Below are positions 17,785-26,020 of a stretch of DNA of 64,000 bases, in pieces (within the stretch, counting starts at the first letter, position 1; each line of letters starts with the position of its first letter). The stretch is from CAYPTB01 sp964413535 (GTDB lineage Bacteria > Planctomycetota > UBA1135 > GCA-002686595). The notes under the pieces were generated by a model, which saw only the letters and a program-made list of their open reading frames with translations, searched no databases and was not told the DNA's origin. Position numbers and translations under genes: made by a program. The stretch covers positions 62,001-126,000 of the forward strand of contig CAYPTB010000009.1 of assembly GCA_964413535.1 (NCBI GenBank). Reading direction: 5' to 3'.

Positions 17785-19509
17785 ATGAAACATTCGAGCC
17801 CGATGCTGGCTCTCCTGGCCGTCGTGTCGATTTCGAGCGGCTGCGAGCTGCTGATGGATCAGCAGAGGGTCCAGGAGACCTGGCCGAACGGCGAGAAGAA
17901 GCGCGAAGGCGAGCTCGTGCTCGGGCTCCAAGAGGGCGTCTGGACCCATTACCATCCGAACGGCCGTCCGAAGGCGCGCGGCGCCTACGTCGCGGACGTC
18001 CAGAACGGCCCGTGGGAGTTCTGGTACGAGAACGCGGCGCCCGAGATGAGCGGACGCTACGACGGCGAACGCCGCGACGGGATCTGGACCTACTACCACC
18101 GCTCGGGCGACGTTCGCGCGGCCGGCGCCTTCGATCACGGCCAGGAGGACGGAACCTGGACGTACTGGAATTCCCAGGGTGTCCGTCAACAGCGCGGCGA
18201 GTTCTTCCGCGGCCGGCAGCACCTGCGCTGGCAGTACTGGGACGACACCGGTCGCAAGAAGGCCGAGGGCTACTTCTACGACGGACACAAGGTCGGACCC
18301 TGGACGATCTACGACGAGAACGGTGGCGCCACGCAGAAGTTCTTCGCGCTACCGGAAGGGCTCGAGCTCGTGTGCGACAGATGGGAGGACTCGAACGCGG
18401 TGCGCCGCGAGGGCTTCCTCTCGAACGGCAAGCGCACGGGTATGTGGATCACGTGGAACGCGGACGGCAGCCAGCGCGTGTGCGGAGTCTTCGAGGAGGA
18501 CGTGCCCGTCGGCGCGTGGCTCGCGCGGCGCGGGAACGGTGAAGTCCTCGCGAGCGGCGAGATGCAGGACGGCCGCATGAGCGGCACCTGGACGATCGGG
18601 AGCTTCTCCGGCGAGCGCGAGTGGCGCGCGGAAGGTGTACGTCCGCCCGAGCCGATCTTCGGTCGCTGGAGCGAAGCCTCGCTGGTCGACCGCGACCAGC
18701 CGGAATCGGTCGTAGGGACCTGGATCTCGGAGATGCGCTCCACCGTCGAACCGACCGCCGTGATCGCCGTGGCCGGGGACTGGGAGCAAGGCGTGGCCGC
18801 GACGCTCGTCGCGGAGCCCCTGGGCGCTTTCGCCGACGTTCGCCCCGAAGCGCCGGTCCAAGCGCTGCCCATCACCGTCCGCGAGGAGCGCGAGTTCGAG
18901 AGCTACGTGAACATGTACGGGATCGACCCCGGCCCGCTGACCGGCGACGCCGCGAGCAAGTACGGCGCGGCGCGCAGCGCGAGCTCTTCCCGAACCGGTG
19001 GCGACGAGGCGAAGGCCGCGCGCATCCTGGGCAAGCAACTCGACTCCTCGGCCTTCATCGACACGAACGGCCAGAAGATCGATCTCGTCGATTATCGCGG
19101 CAGGAAGGTCGTGTTCATCGTCCTGCGCGGCTTCAACGGCGGGATCTGCGTGTACTGCATGGCGCAGACGAAGGCTTACTGCAAGGAAGGAGCGTTCGAC
19201 GAGTTCCAGAACCTCGGCGTCGACGTGCTCGTCCTCTTCCCGGGGACGAAGGGCAAGGTCGACGAGTTCGCGCGCGCCTACGAACGCGCGGCCGGCGAGA
19301 TGGACATCCCCTACAAGATCCTGCGCGAGGATCCTGAGATGGGTCTCCCGAAGGAGCTCGACATCCTCGCGAACGAGGTGAGCGCCTTCCCGACGACGCT
19401 CGTCATCGACGAGACGGGCGTGGTGCGCTTCGCCTACGTCGGCGTCGACAAGGGAGACCGCCCCTCGGCCAAGATGGTGTTGGACGCCCTGAGGGAGATG
19501 GACCCCTGA
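17785..19509 (+). CDS. Lipoprotein with MORN/YwqK-like repeats fused to a redoxin domain
   Basis: 574 residues with an AGGAGG ribosome site. Signal peptide with lipobox (SISSGC, near residue 20). Residues about 30-290 are tandem MORN-like repeats of the form 'G-x-W-T-x-Y-x-x-x-G-x-x-x-x-x-G-x-Y' (at least nine, for example GVWTHYHPNGRPKARGAY and GIWTYYHRSGD). They are related to the YwqK 'antitoxin' repeat family. After a linker, residues about 405-570 form a peroxiredoxin/AhpC-TSA type thioredoxin fold (VFIVLRGFNGG, then Cys455-V-Y-Cys458, and a cis-Pro loop FPTTLVID). Two more Cys-like positions follow nearby (AYC). The combination of a repeat scaffold with a redox enzyme on a lipid anchor is unusual. 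The Ser/Thr kinase gene starts 25 bases downstream, so the pair is probably one operon. Confidence 0.88.
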   Translation: MKHSSPMLALLAVVSISSGCELLMDQQRVQETWPNGEKKREGELVLGLQEGVWTHYHPNGRPKARGAYVADVQNGPWEFWYENAAPEMSGRYDGERRDGIWTYYHRSGDVRAAGAFDHGQEDGTWTYWNSQGVRQQRGEFFRGRQHLRWQYWDDTGRKKAEGYFYDGHKVGPWTIYDENGGATQKFFALPEGLELVCDRWEDSNAVRREGFLSNGKRTGMWITWNADGSQRVCGVFEEDVPVGAWLARRGNGEVLASGEMQDGRMSGTWTIGSFSGEREWRAEGVRPPEPIFGRWSEASLVDRDQPESVVGTWISEMRSTVEPTAVIAVAGDWEQGVAATLVAEPLGAFADVRPEAPVQALPITVREEREFESYVNMYGIDPGPLTGDAASKYGAARSASSSRTGGDEAKAARILGKQLDSSAFIDTNGQKIDLVDYRGRKVVFIVLRGFNGGICVYCMAQTKAYCKEGAFDEFQNLGVDVLVLFPGTKGKVDEFARAYERAAGEMDIPYKILREDPEMGLPKELDILANEVSAFPTTLVIDETGVVRFAYVGVDKGDRPSAKMVLDALREMDP

Positions 19510-19534
19510 CGAGCGGCATCGCGCTCGTCCGCTG

Positions 19535-21766
19535 ATGGATCCGACGCGCGAACTCCCCGCCGTGATCCCCGAGGAACCGCTCGCGCGGATCCCGGGGATC
19601 GAAGTCGACCGCGTGCTCGGACGCGGCGGGATGGGTCTCGTCCTGCACGGACGCCAAACGCTCCTGCGGCGCGAAGTGGCCGTGAAGGTGCTCAAGCCCG
19701 GCGAGAAGGTCTCGGCCGAGTTCGAGGACCGCTTCCGGCGCGAGGCGCAGATCCTCGCCGGCGTGCAGCATCCGAACATCGTGTCGTGCTACCACGCCGA
19801 CACGCTGGAGAACGGTAGCTGCTACATCGTGATGGAGTTCGTGCGGGGTCCGAACCTGCGCGAGTGGATCGGCAAGCACGGTCCGGCGGATCCCGCGCTC
19901 GCGCTCGAGGTCTGTCGCTCGCTCGCGCGGGCGCTCGACCATGCCTACCGGCACAAGATCATCCACCGCGACATCAAGCCCGAGAACGTGCTGCTCGAGC
20001 CGCTGGACGAGCCGACGGGGCGTTTCCCCTTCGAGGTGAAGCTCGCGGACCTCGGGCTCGCGCGCTACGCGGACGGCGAGCACACGCTGCTCACCAATCC
20101 CGGCGCCGTCATGGGGACGCCTGCGACGATGGCGCCCGAGCAGTACCTCGCGCCCGAATCCGTCGACTTCAAGGCCGACATCTACGGCCTGGGCTGCGTG
20201 CTGTTCTACATGCTGACCGGACGCCACGCGTTCACGCAGCCCTCGATCGCGCAGATCCTCGACGCGAAGAAGGAGGCGCCGCTCGGCCCGGATCCGAGCG
20301 AGACGTCCGTCGGCACGCCCGCCCCGGTCGTGAGGCTCGTGCGGCGCATGATGGCGCGCGACCCTGGCGAACGCCCCGCGAGCTACGACGACCTGATCGC
20401 GACCTGCAGCGAGCTCCTGCACGCACCGACGGGGGCGTTGCCCGTCGGCAACCGCCGCCGCGTGCAGAGGATTCCGATCGCCGCCGCGGTGATCGGCGCG
20501 TCCGTGCTCGTCGGCTCGGGTCTGTGGATGTTCGGCGGGAGAGAGGACAGCGTCGAGGGCGCGCTGGCTCGCACCACCGGGGCGGAGGGAGTCCCGAGTC
20601 GAGACTTCGTCACGTGGGTCGAGATCCGGAGCCATCGCACCAAGTACAAGTACGGTGAGCGCGTGCGGCTCGAGAGCCAGCTCGCGCCCGGCGCGGAGCT
20701 CGGCGCTACCTTCGAGTGGAAGGTCGTGGAGGAGGAGGGGACGCCGGAGGTCGACCTGGGTCCGGCGAACGGCCCGGTGCTCGAGTTCGAGGCGCCCGTG
20801 CTCGAGCGCGAGGGATACCTCGTGGTCCGGCTCACGGTCACGCGTCCGGGGAAGAAGGAAGGCCGTTGCGAATACCGCATCCAGCTCCACCCGAACCATC
20901 CGCCCAAGCCGAGAGCCGGGGAACCCAGGTCCGTCCTCGCCGGGCAGAGGGTCGAGCTGCAGGGCGAGGCGCAGGACGTCGACCTGGCGGACACCAAGCT
21001 CAACTACGAATGGGAGCTCGTCCGCGGCCGCGGCGTGATCCCCGAGACGCGAGCTCCGAACATCGTGTTCACCGCGCCGAAGTACGAGCCGCGCGGCCTG
21101 AACGAGCTCGAGTTCGCACTCCGCGTCGACGACGGGGAGCTGCAGGCCGAGGCGCGGACGACCGTGCAGATCCTTCCCCTCCCGTTGCGGCGCGGCGAAC
21201 GGCGCGAGCTCTTCGCCCAGGAGCTGCCCGCATCGGCCGACTGGAACTACAAGGACGCCGTCGGGCAATGGGGCTCGTTCAGCGAGCGCGAGGAGAGCGA
21301 GATCGAGCGCGGCCTCGGGAGCTCGGGTTTCGGTGACGAGTGCTCCATCGAGTACCTCGCGCTTCCCGGGGGTAGCTGGCGGCTCACCGGCTCGCTGTGG
21401 CTCGTGAACGAGTACGACGAGATGTGCACCTTCGGCGGCGTGCGCTTCGACTCGGGCGAGAAGGGCGTGGAGTTCATGGTTCGCCAGGAAGGCGATTGCT
21501 TCGTCTCGCGCATCGCAGGCGTCGAGCGCAACCAAGCCGGGAGCTTCGACGTCACCGTGGTCGGCGACGTGGCCGGGAAGGTCGACGACGGCGGTGCGGA
21601 GCACGTGGACTTCACGATCACCTGGAACGACAAGATGCTCGAGTTCGAATGGGACGGCGAACACCGCGAGACCGTTCCCCTCGAGAGTCGCCCGGAAGTC
21701 CTGACGCTCGTGGCACGCGGTACGGGCCGCGTCGCGTTCGACCGCTTCGTGCTGCTCGGGCAGTAG
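19535..21766 (+). CDS. Transmembrane Ser/Thr protein kinase with large outer domain
   Basis: 743 residues. The kinase domain (about 25-295) has a Gly loop (GRGGMG), VAVKVLK, catalytic HRDIKPEN with Asp146, and the magnesium loop as DLG rather than DFG (LADLGLARY, a frequent bacterial variant). It also has APE (MAPEQY). One membrane helix (about 312-332, IPIAAAVIGASVLVGSGLW) exports the C-terminal half. That half shows two Ig/PKD-like domains (about 350-560; for example 'AQDVDLADTKLNYEWEL') and a final beta-sandwich domain of LamG / 3-keto-disaccharide type (about 590-743). This topology suits a receptor kinase that senses extracytoplasmic ligands. Upstream partner: the MORN-redoxin lipoprotein. 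The TAG stop lies inside the arm of the palindromic element that follows. Confidence 0.92.
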   Translation: MDPTRELPAVIPEEPLARIPGIEVDRVLGRGGMGLVLHGRQTLLRREVAVKVLKPGEKVSAEFEDRFRREAQILAGVQHPNIVSCYHADTLENGSCYIVMEFVRGPNLREWIGKHGPADPALALEVCRSLARALDHAYRHKIIHRDIKPENVLLEPLDEPTGRFPFEVKLADLGLARYADGEHTLLTNPGAVMGTPATMAPEQYLAPESVDFKADIYGLGCVLFYMLTGRHAFTQPSIAQILDAKKEAPLGPDPSETSVGTPAPVVRLVRRMMARDPGERPASYDDLIATCSELLHAPTGALPVGNRRRVQRIPIAAAVIGASVLVGSGLWMFGGREDSVEGALARTTGAEGVPSRDFVTWVEIRSHRTKYKYGERVRLESQLAPGAELGATFEWKVVEEEGTPEVDLGPANGPVLEFEAPVLEREGYLVVRLTVTRPGKKEGRCEYRIQLHPNHPPKPRAGEPRSVLAGQRVELQGEAQDVDLADTKLNYEWELVRGRGVIPETRAPNIVFTAPKYEPRGLNELEFALRVDDGELQAEARTTVQILPLPLRRGERRELFAQELPASADWNYKDAVGQWGSFSEREESEIERGLGSSGFGDECSIEYLALPGGSWRLTGSLWLVNEYDEMCTFGGVRFDSGEKGVEFMVRQEGDCFVSRIAGVERNQAGSFDVTVVGDVAGKVDDGGAEHVDFTITWNDKMLEFEWDGEHRETVPLESRPEVLTLVARGTGRVAFDRFVLLGQ

Positions 21767-21769
21767 TCC

Positions 21770-21856
21770 GGAGCCAGTCCAGTTTTTCACACTTCCGAGC
21801 AGAGCCTCGGAGTGAGGCAGCGTTGCCGCGGAAGTGTGAAAAACTGGACTGGCACC
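21770..21856. mobile_element. 87-bp palindromic element, copy 2, between convergent stop codons
   Basis: Same length, arms and 31-base loop (21798-21828) as 17535-17621, in the opposite orientation, with one base changed near the left end (GGAGCC instead of GGTGCC). Flanks are GTCC (21766-21769) and GTAC (21857-21860), consistent with a once-duplicated GTAC. Beyond these lie the inverted pair AGTA/TACT. Without the element, the site would read AGTAGTACTACT, a perfect palindrome holding the stop codons of both convergent genes (TAG at 21764-21766 plus; TAG at 21862-21860 minus). The hairpin with its T-run may now act as a two-way terminator. That is inference. Confidence 0.85.
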
Positions 21857-21859
21857 GTA

Positions 21860-22588
21860 CTACTCCAGCATGAAGCCCTGCACGTCCTCGCTCTGCTCGA
21901 GGCGGGTCACTAGTTCCTCGATGCGACCGAGCCTGCGATCGATCGAGTAGTGCAGCGTGAGCCGGCCGTCCTTGCGGTCGGAGTCGATCGTGCGCGCGGC
22001 GGAGCGCGGCGGCAAGCCGAGGCCGCTCTCGAGCATCACGTCGCTCGTTCCCGGCCGCACGCGCACGACGAGCTTGCGTTGATGCGCCCCGATCCAGCGC
22101 TTCTCCATCCAGCGGTCGAAGAGCAGGACGAGCCAGATCGCCGCGTACACCAAGGCGCCGATCAGGTACTCGCCCACGCCGATCGTGAGGCCGAAGACCG
22201 CGAAGACCCAGATCGTCGCGGCGGACGTGAAGCCCACGATCCGATCGGGCGTCCGGAACAGGGCTCCCGCGCCCAGGAAGCCGATGCCGGTCACGATCGC
22301 GCCGAGCAGCGGCAGGGGGTTCTCCGTTCCCGACGCGATGGCCGTGAGCGCCAGCGCGCACGAGCCCAACGCGACGAAGATGAAGGTCCCGAATCCGATC
22401 GGCTTCCCCGACTTCTGGCGCACGAAGCCAACGATGAACGCCAGGACGAAGGCGACCAGGAAGCGGACGACGATCGTCTCGGCCGACAAGGCGCCGAAGG
22501 GCGTGCTCTGAACGAGCGGGAGGGACACGAGCGCGGCGTCCTGCACGGCGCGTGAGTATGCGGGCGTTCCACTCTCTCCGCCACGCAC
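21860..22588 (-). CDS. MgtC/SapB family membrane protein
   Basis: 242 residues. The N-terminal half has four to five membrane helices with the family hallmarks (a Phe/Leu-rich first helix, GFVRQKSGKPIGFGTFIFVALGS arranged around the Arg/Gly region, and GIGFLGAGALF followed by GFTSAATIWV). A soluble C-terminal domain (about 165-242) resembles the small ACT-like regulatory domain of the longer MgtC relatives. Family knowledge: MgtC proteins affect growth in low magnesium and inhibit ATP synthase in some bacteria. The role of environmental relatives is uncertain. It is convergent with the Ser/Thr kinase gene, with the palindromic element between them. Its start is 23 bases from the truncated cytochrome remnant on the other strand. 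A break may have joined these two sequences. Confidence 0.88.
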   Translation of the reverse strand: MRGGESGTPAYSRAVQDAALVSLPLVQSTPFGALSAETIVVRFLVAFVLAFIVGFVRQKSGKPIGFGTFIFVALGSCALALTAIASGTENPLPLLGAIVTGIGFLGAGALFRTPDRIVGFTSAATIWVFAVFGLTIGVGEYLIGALVYAAIWLVLLFDRWMEKRWIGAHQRKLVVRVRPGTSDVMLESGLGLPPRSAARTIDSDRKDGRLTLHYSIDRRLGRIEELVTRLEQSEDVQGFMLE

Positions 22589-22611
22589 TCACCGGACTAC
22601 TCCCGCGCTAA

Positions 22612-23163
22612 TTCGACTTCCGCTCGTCGGGCTGCACGGCCTGCCACATGCCCTACAGCCTGGACGGCAAGAGCGGGAGCCTCGACCCGAACGTCGACAA
22701 GAACGAGCCGGTCGACCCCGACGACATCGACCCGCCGGAGCGCTCGCACGTGCGCGCCCACGTGATCGTCAGCACCGCGCGGGTCAACCCTTCCGGCCAC
22801 ACGGTGCAGGGCATCGACGACTACACGTGCGCGGGCTGCCACCAGGGCTCGAACCGCACGGTGCTGCAGTACTGGGGCATTCGCCTCGATCAGAACCAGG
22901 ACCTGACGCACGACGCGGTCTTGAACCTCGACCGCATCGTGCGCGAGGACGGAACGCCGACGGGCTCGAACAGCCATCCGACGACCGATCAAGTGCTGGG
23001 CGCGTCGAACCGCGGCGGTGCACTCCAGGCCGGTCCGCTGAGCGGGGCGTTGATCCAACGCCTCACGAATCCAAACCCGAACATCGGGATCGTCCTCGAC
23101 GCGTGGCTCGACGCCGATGGAGAACTCGGTGGTAAGGCTGCGGACGTCCTCGGCGGTCCGTAG
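22612..23163 (+). pseudogene. C-terminal remnant of a multihaem cytochrome c-type protein
   Basis: The open frame begins straight after an in-frame TAA at 22609-22611 and reads FDFRSSGCTACHMPYSL. The first CxxCH therefore lies upstream of the first available ATG (22648), and no ATG, GTG or TTG occurs between the TAA and that haem motif. The remaining 183 residues contain a second motif (CAGCH) and a Pro/Asp-rich cytochrome-like tail (for example LTHDAVLNLDRIVRED, QRLTNPNPNIGIV). A secreted haem protein without its signal peptide is not expected to work, so I read this as the 3' end of a larger gene that lost its front. The MgtC gene now occupies the divergent side. If the frame is translated from the ATG, it would give a 171-residue cytoplasmic protein with one haem motif. 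Confidence 0.7.
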
Positions 23164-23188
23164 GCAACCGCGCTCCCGTCGTGGCGGA

Positions 23189-24079
23189 CTAGCGGCCCGG
23201 GCGTCCCGACGAACGCTTCGCCGCAGCCTCGTTGCGCACGGCTTGCCGAGCGGCGAGCACGAGCTTCGGCGGCGTGCGGCGCAGGTCCCAGGTCATCCCG
23301 ACCTTCGAGAGCAGCCACACGAGCCACTTGGTCGGATCGAGGTGGTACCAGCGGATCCCGTTGCGGTAATCGAGCTGAAAGCGGTGGTGGAAGTTGTGAT
23401 AGCCCTCGCCGAGCGTCAGGAGCGCCGTCCAGAAACTGTCGCGCGGCGAGCTCTCGGTGCTGAACGGCTGCGAGCCGAGCATGTGCGCCACGGAATTGAC
23501 GGCGAAGGTCGCGTGCCACTGCACGACGAGCCGCAGGAATCCCGCGACCAGCAGCGCCCCGATCGGATCTCCCCACGCGAACCCGACCGCGACCGGTAGA
23601 ACGACCCCGCCGAGCACGGCGAGCAGCACGTAGTGCTTGTCCTGGAAGCGAACGAGCGGATCGTCGCGCAGATCCTTCACGCGGGGTAGCTCGCGCTCCT
23701 CGTTGTCCTTGAAGAGCACCCAGCCGATGTGCGCCCACCAGAAGCCGCGCCGGATGTTGTAGGGATCATCATCCGTGTCGGTCCGCGCGTGGTGCAGGCG
23801 GTGGTCCGCCGACCACTTGAGCGCCGAGTTCTGCACCGCGGCCGCGCCGAACAGGAGATAGAAGGCGCGCAGCGGCCAAGCAGCCTGGTACGTGGGGTGC
23901 GCGAACAACCGGTGGTAGCCGCCGGTGATCGACACGCCGCACAGCGCGAACCACAGGAACCCGGAGCCGAGGGTCCACCAGGAGAAGTGGAGGGCCAGGT
24001 AGACGACGGCGAAGACCGCCATCAGGTGGGCCGTCGTGATGAAGATGAGATTGACCCAGTCGAGCTTCCGCTTCGCCAT
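23189..24079 (-). CDS. Acyl-lipid / acyl-CoA delta-9-type fatty acid desaturase
   Basis: 296 residues from the ATG at 24079, which starts MAKRKLDW. An upstream GTG (24229) would add 50 residues with no family support. All three histidine boxes of membrane desaturases are present: HRLFAH, HRLHH and HNFHH, spaced as in stearoyl-CoA desaturases, with four hydrophobic helices between them. This di-iron enzyme introduces a double bond into saturated acyl chains at the membrane and needs an electron donor. No ferredoxin or cytochrome b5 gene lies beside it. The leader contains a perfect hairpin (24141-24160). Confidence 0.93.
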   Translation of the reverse strand: MAKRKLDWVNLIFITTAHLMAVFAVVYLALHFSWWTLGSGFLWFALCGVSITGGYHRLFAHPTYQAAWPLRAFYLLFGAAAVQNSALKWSADHRLHHARTDTDDDPYNIRRGFWWAHIGWVLFKDNEERELPRVKDLRDDPLVRFQDKHYVLLAVLGGVVLPVAVGFAWGDPIGALLVAGFLRLVVQWHATFAVNSVAHMLGSQPFSTESSPRDSFWTALLTLGEGYHNFHHRFQLDYRNGIRWYHLDPTKWLVWLLSKVGMTWDLRRTPPKLVLAARQAVRNEAAAKRSSGRPGR

Positions 24080-24140
24080 TCGGTCGTCCGTAGAGCTCTC
24101 ACCGAGCCCAGGTCCGTATGTGTTTCCCAAGTACGGCAAC

Positions 24141-24160
24141 GGCCCCGGGAGTCCGGGGCC
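24141..24160. other. Perfect 8-bp hairpin in the desaturase leader; surrounding 24080-24493 has no other gene
   Basis: GGCCCCGG, loop GAGT, CCGGGGCC. It lies about 60 bases upstream of the desaturase ATG, inside the expected 5' leader. No T-run follows in the desaturase direction, so it is more likely a regulatory hairpin or an mRNA 5' structure than a terminator. The flanking stretch also has an inverted pair TCCTACGGG / CCCGTAGGA (24173-24181 and 24229-24237). Otherwise 24080-24430 holds nothing I can assign. Confidence 0.35.
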
Positions 24161-24430
24161 AGCGGCCAACGATCCTACGGGCCGAACCTCGAAACGGCAC
24201 GCACCGGTCGCCGAGTTCCGGCCGACCACCCGTAGGACACGTCCACTGGATTCATCGGGCCGGGCTCGGGAAACCCTTGAAGGAAGGGGCGATCCGCCTC
24301 CGGTTGGGACGGCGGGTCGTGGCCGAGCGCTTTTCCGGGAGCTCTTGGTCCCGCCATCCCCTACCGGCTACCTGAACTTGCCGAGTAGCGAGCGCACGCG
24401 CGCCATGAGCGACGGTCCCTGGAACAACGA

Positions 24431-24460
24431 GAGACGCCGGCGCGGCGGCGCCGGCGTCTC
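24431..24460 (-). terminator. Rho-independent-like terminator after the small Pro/Lys-rich gene
   Basis: A perfect 13-base stem (GAGACGCCGGCGC with its complement) around a 4-base loop. On the minus strand it is followed by TCGTTGTTCC. It begins 33 bases downstream of the stop codon of the small gene at 24494-24637, which supports that gene being transcribed. Confidence 0.65.
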
Positions 24461-24493
24461 CGTCGAAGGGAAGACTTCGAGAGACTCCTCGAA

Positions 24494-24637
24494 TCAGCTC
24501 TTCTTGGGCGAAGACGGCATTTGCGGCTTGTTGGGCTGCTTCGTCTCGGCGGGCCTCGGCGAGGTCGTCGGCTTCGCCGCCGGTTTGGGAGGAGTGGTTC
24601 CCTTCATGGGCTGCTGCTGCGGCTTCTTCTCGTTCAT
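24494..24637 (-). CDS. Small Pro/Lys-rich protein, 47 aa
   Basis: MNEKKPQQQPMKGTTPP begins a protein made almost only of Lys, Pro, Gln, Thr, Ser and Ala, with a basic end (SSPKKS). No fold is expected; it would be disordered and basic. The ribosome site is weak. A longer frame from 24775 is open, but its first 46 residues look random, so I use the ATG at 24637. A stem-loop followed by a T-containing tail lies directly downstream, and the composition differs strongly from chance translation of GC-rich DNA, which would be rich in Arg, Gly and Ala. The rest of the spacer up to 24918 shows no other gene. It could still be a chance frame. Confidence 0.45.
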   Translation of the reverse strand: MNEKKPQQQPMKGTTPPKPAAKPTTSPRPAETKQPNKPQMPSSPKKS

Positions 24638-24918
24638 GGATCGGTCAAGGAGACGCACGTCGCGCGAAAGCGCAGGGGAAGATGCCGAACCGTGCCCTCG
24701 GCATCCCTTGCCGGGCCAGGCGTCCGGGACGCTCCCGAATCCTCGCCCGGCAGCCCCCCTCCGGGCAAGCGGCATACCCGCTCGCCACGATGCTCTATGT
24801 CCATGGCCTGTGGTCGCTTAGATCACGCCGACGGCCCGGAACCCAAGCCCCAATCCGTGGGATTCCTCGGCAAAGTGCGGGAGAATGAGCGCTCCGGGGG
24901 TCCCGACCCGCGACCGCC

Positions 24919-25995
24919 TTGAGCGCCGAACCCCAGTCTCGCGCCGACGTCGACCGCCGTTCGATCGCGGAAACGGCGGCCTTCCCCGCAGTCGACCGCG
25001 TGCCGGTGAGCGCCGAGTTCGCCGGGACCTCGGGCATCCTCGGCTCGAGCCCAGCGATCGTGGCTCTGCGGCGCGACCTCCTGCGCGTGGCTCGCAGCGC
25101 GGCCTCCACCGTGCTGATCCTCGGCGAGTCGGGCACGGGCAAGGAGCTGATCGCGCGCGCGATCCACCACGAGAGCTCGCGCACCGCGCGCCGCTGCATC
25201 GCGGTCAACTGCTCGGCCATTCCGCTCACGCTGCTCGAAGCGGAGTTCTTCGGTCACGAGGCAGGCGCCTTCACCGACGCGCGCAAGCGCAAGCTCGGGC
25301 TGCTCGAGGCCGCCGACGGCGGCACGCTCTTCCTGGACGAGATCGGTGAGCTCGACCACGTCCTGCAGGCCAAGTTCCTGCGCTTCCTCGAGGAGCGCAC
25401 GATCCGGCGCGTCGGCGGCACGCAAGACCTCACCGTCGACGTGCGCTTCATGGCCGCGACGAACGTCGATCTCGACGCGCTCGTCCGGCAGGGCCGCTTC
25501 CGGCGCGACCTCTACTACCGGCTGCAGGTGGTGACCCTGAGCGTTCCTCCCCTGCGGGACCGCGCGAGCGACGTCCCCGTGATCGCGCGCCACTTCCTCC
25601 AGCACTTCTCGACGCGCTTCCACAAGTCCTTCGAAGGCTTCTCGGTGGGCGCGATGCGCAAGCTCGTCGAGCACCCCTGGCCCGGGAACGTGCGCGAGCT
25701 GCGCAACGCGATCGAGCGCGTGGTGCTCCTCGAGGACGGGCCGATCGTCCACGAGGACGTGCTCGTGCTCGGGACGGGCGCGCCGACCGCGAGCGCGCCG
25801 CCGCCGGCACCCGAGGACGACCTGGACCTCGAACGGATGGAGCTGCGCGCCCTCGTGCGAGCCCTCGAGAAGGCGGGCGGCAAGATCTCCCAGGCCGCGC
25901 GCCTGCTCGGCGTCTCACGCGACACCGTGCGCTACCGCATGAAGAAGTTCGGGGTCCGCGTCGAGACTCGCGTCTCCGTGGAGCGGCCGACCTGA
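24919..25995 (+). CDS. Sigma-54-dependent transcriptional activator without receiver domain
   Basis: 358 residues. AAA+ domain (about 40-280) with Walker A GESGTGKE, Walker B LFLDEIGEL, and an arginine-finger region (RFRRDLYYRL). Where most relatives have GAFTGA, this has GAFTDA, a known variant of the sigma-54 contact loop. A Fis-type helix-turn-helix ends the protein (ISQAARLLGVSRDTVRYRMKKFGV, split about residues 325-348). The short N-terminus (about 40 residues) holds no receiver, PAS or GAF domain, so activity may be controlled by abundance or a partner. The start is a TTG at 24919. An internal GTG near 25000 is the alternative. An ATG at 24885 is out of frame. Targets are unknown. Confidence 0.88.
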   Translation: MSAEPQSRADVDRRSIAETAAFPAVDRVPVSAEFAGTSGILGSSPAIVALRRDLLRVARSAASTVLILGESGTGKELIARAIHHESSRTARRCIAVNCSAIPLTLLEAEFFGHEAGAFTDARKRKLGLLEAADGGTLFLDEIGELDHVLQAKFLRFLEERTIRRVGGTQDLTVDVRFMAATNVDLDALVRQGRFRRDLYYRLQVVTLSVPPLRDRASDVPVIARHFLQHFSTRFHKSFEGFSVGAMRKLVEHPWPGNVRELRNAIERVVLLEDGPIVHEDVLVLGTGAPTASAPPPAPEDDLDLERMELRALVRALEKAGGKISQAARLLGVSRDTVRYRMKKFGVRVETRVSVERPT

Positions 25996-26020
25996 TCGGC
26001 GAGCGCGCGCTTGCCTACCT

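Noticed and set aside
17785..18700. YwqK-like repeats as the antitoxin of a toxin-antitoxin pair
   Set aside because: The protein is an exported lipoprotein with a redoxin domain and no toxin gene is adjacent. The repeat family name does not imply antitoxin activity.
22648..23163. The ATG at 22648 as a normal gene start
   Set aside because: It would leave the first CxxCH outside the protein and give a haem protein without a signal peptide; a truncated remnant explains it better.
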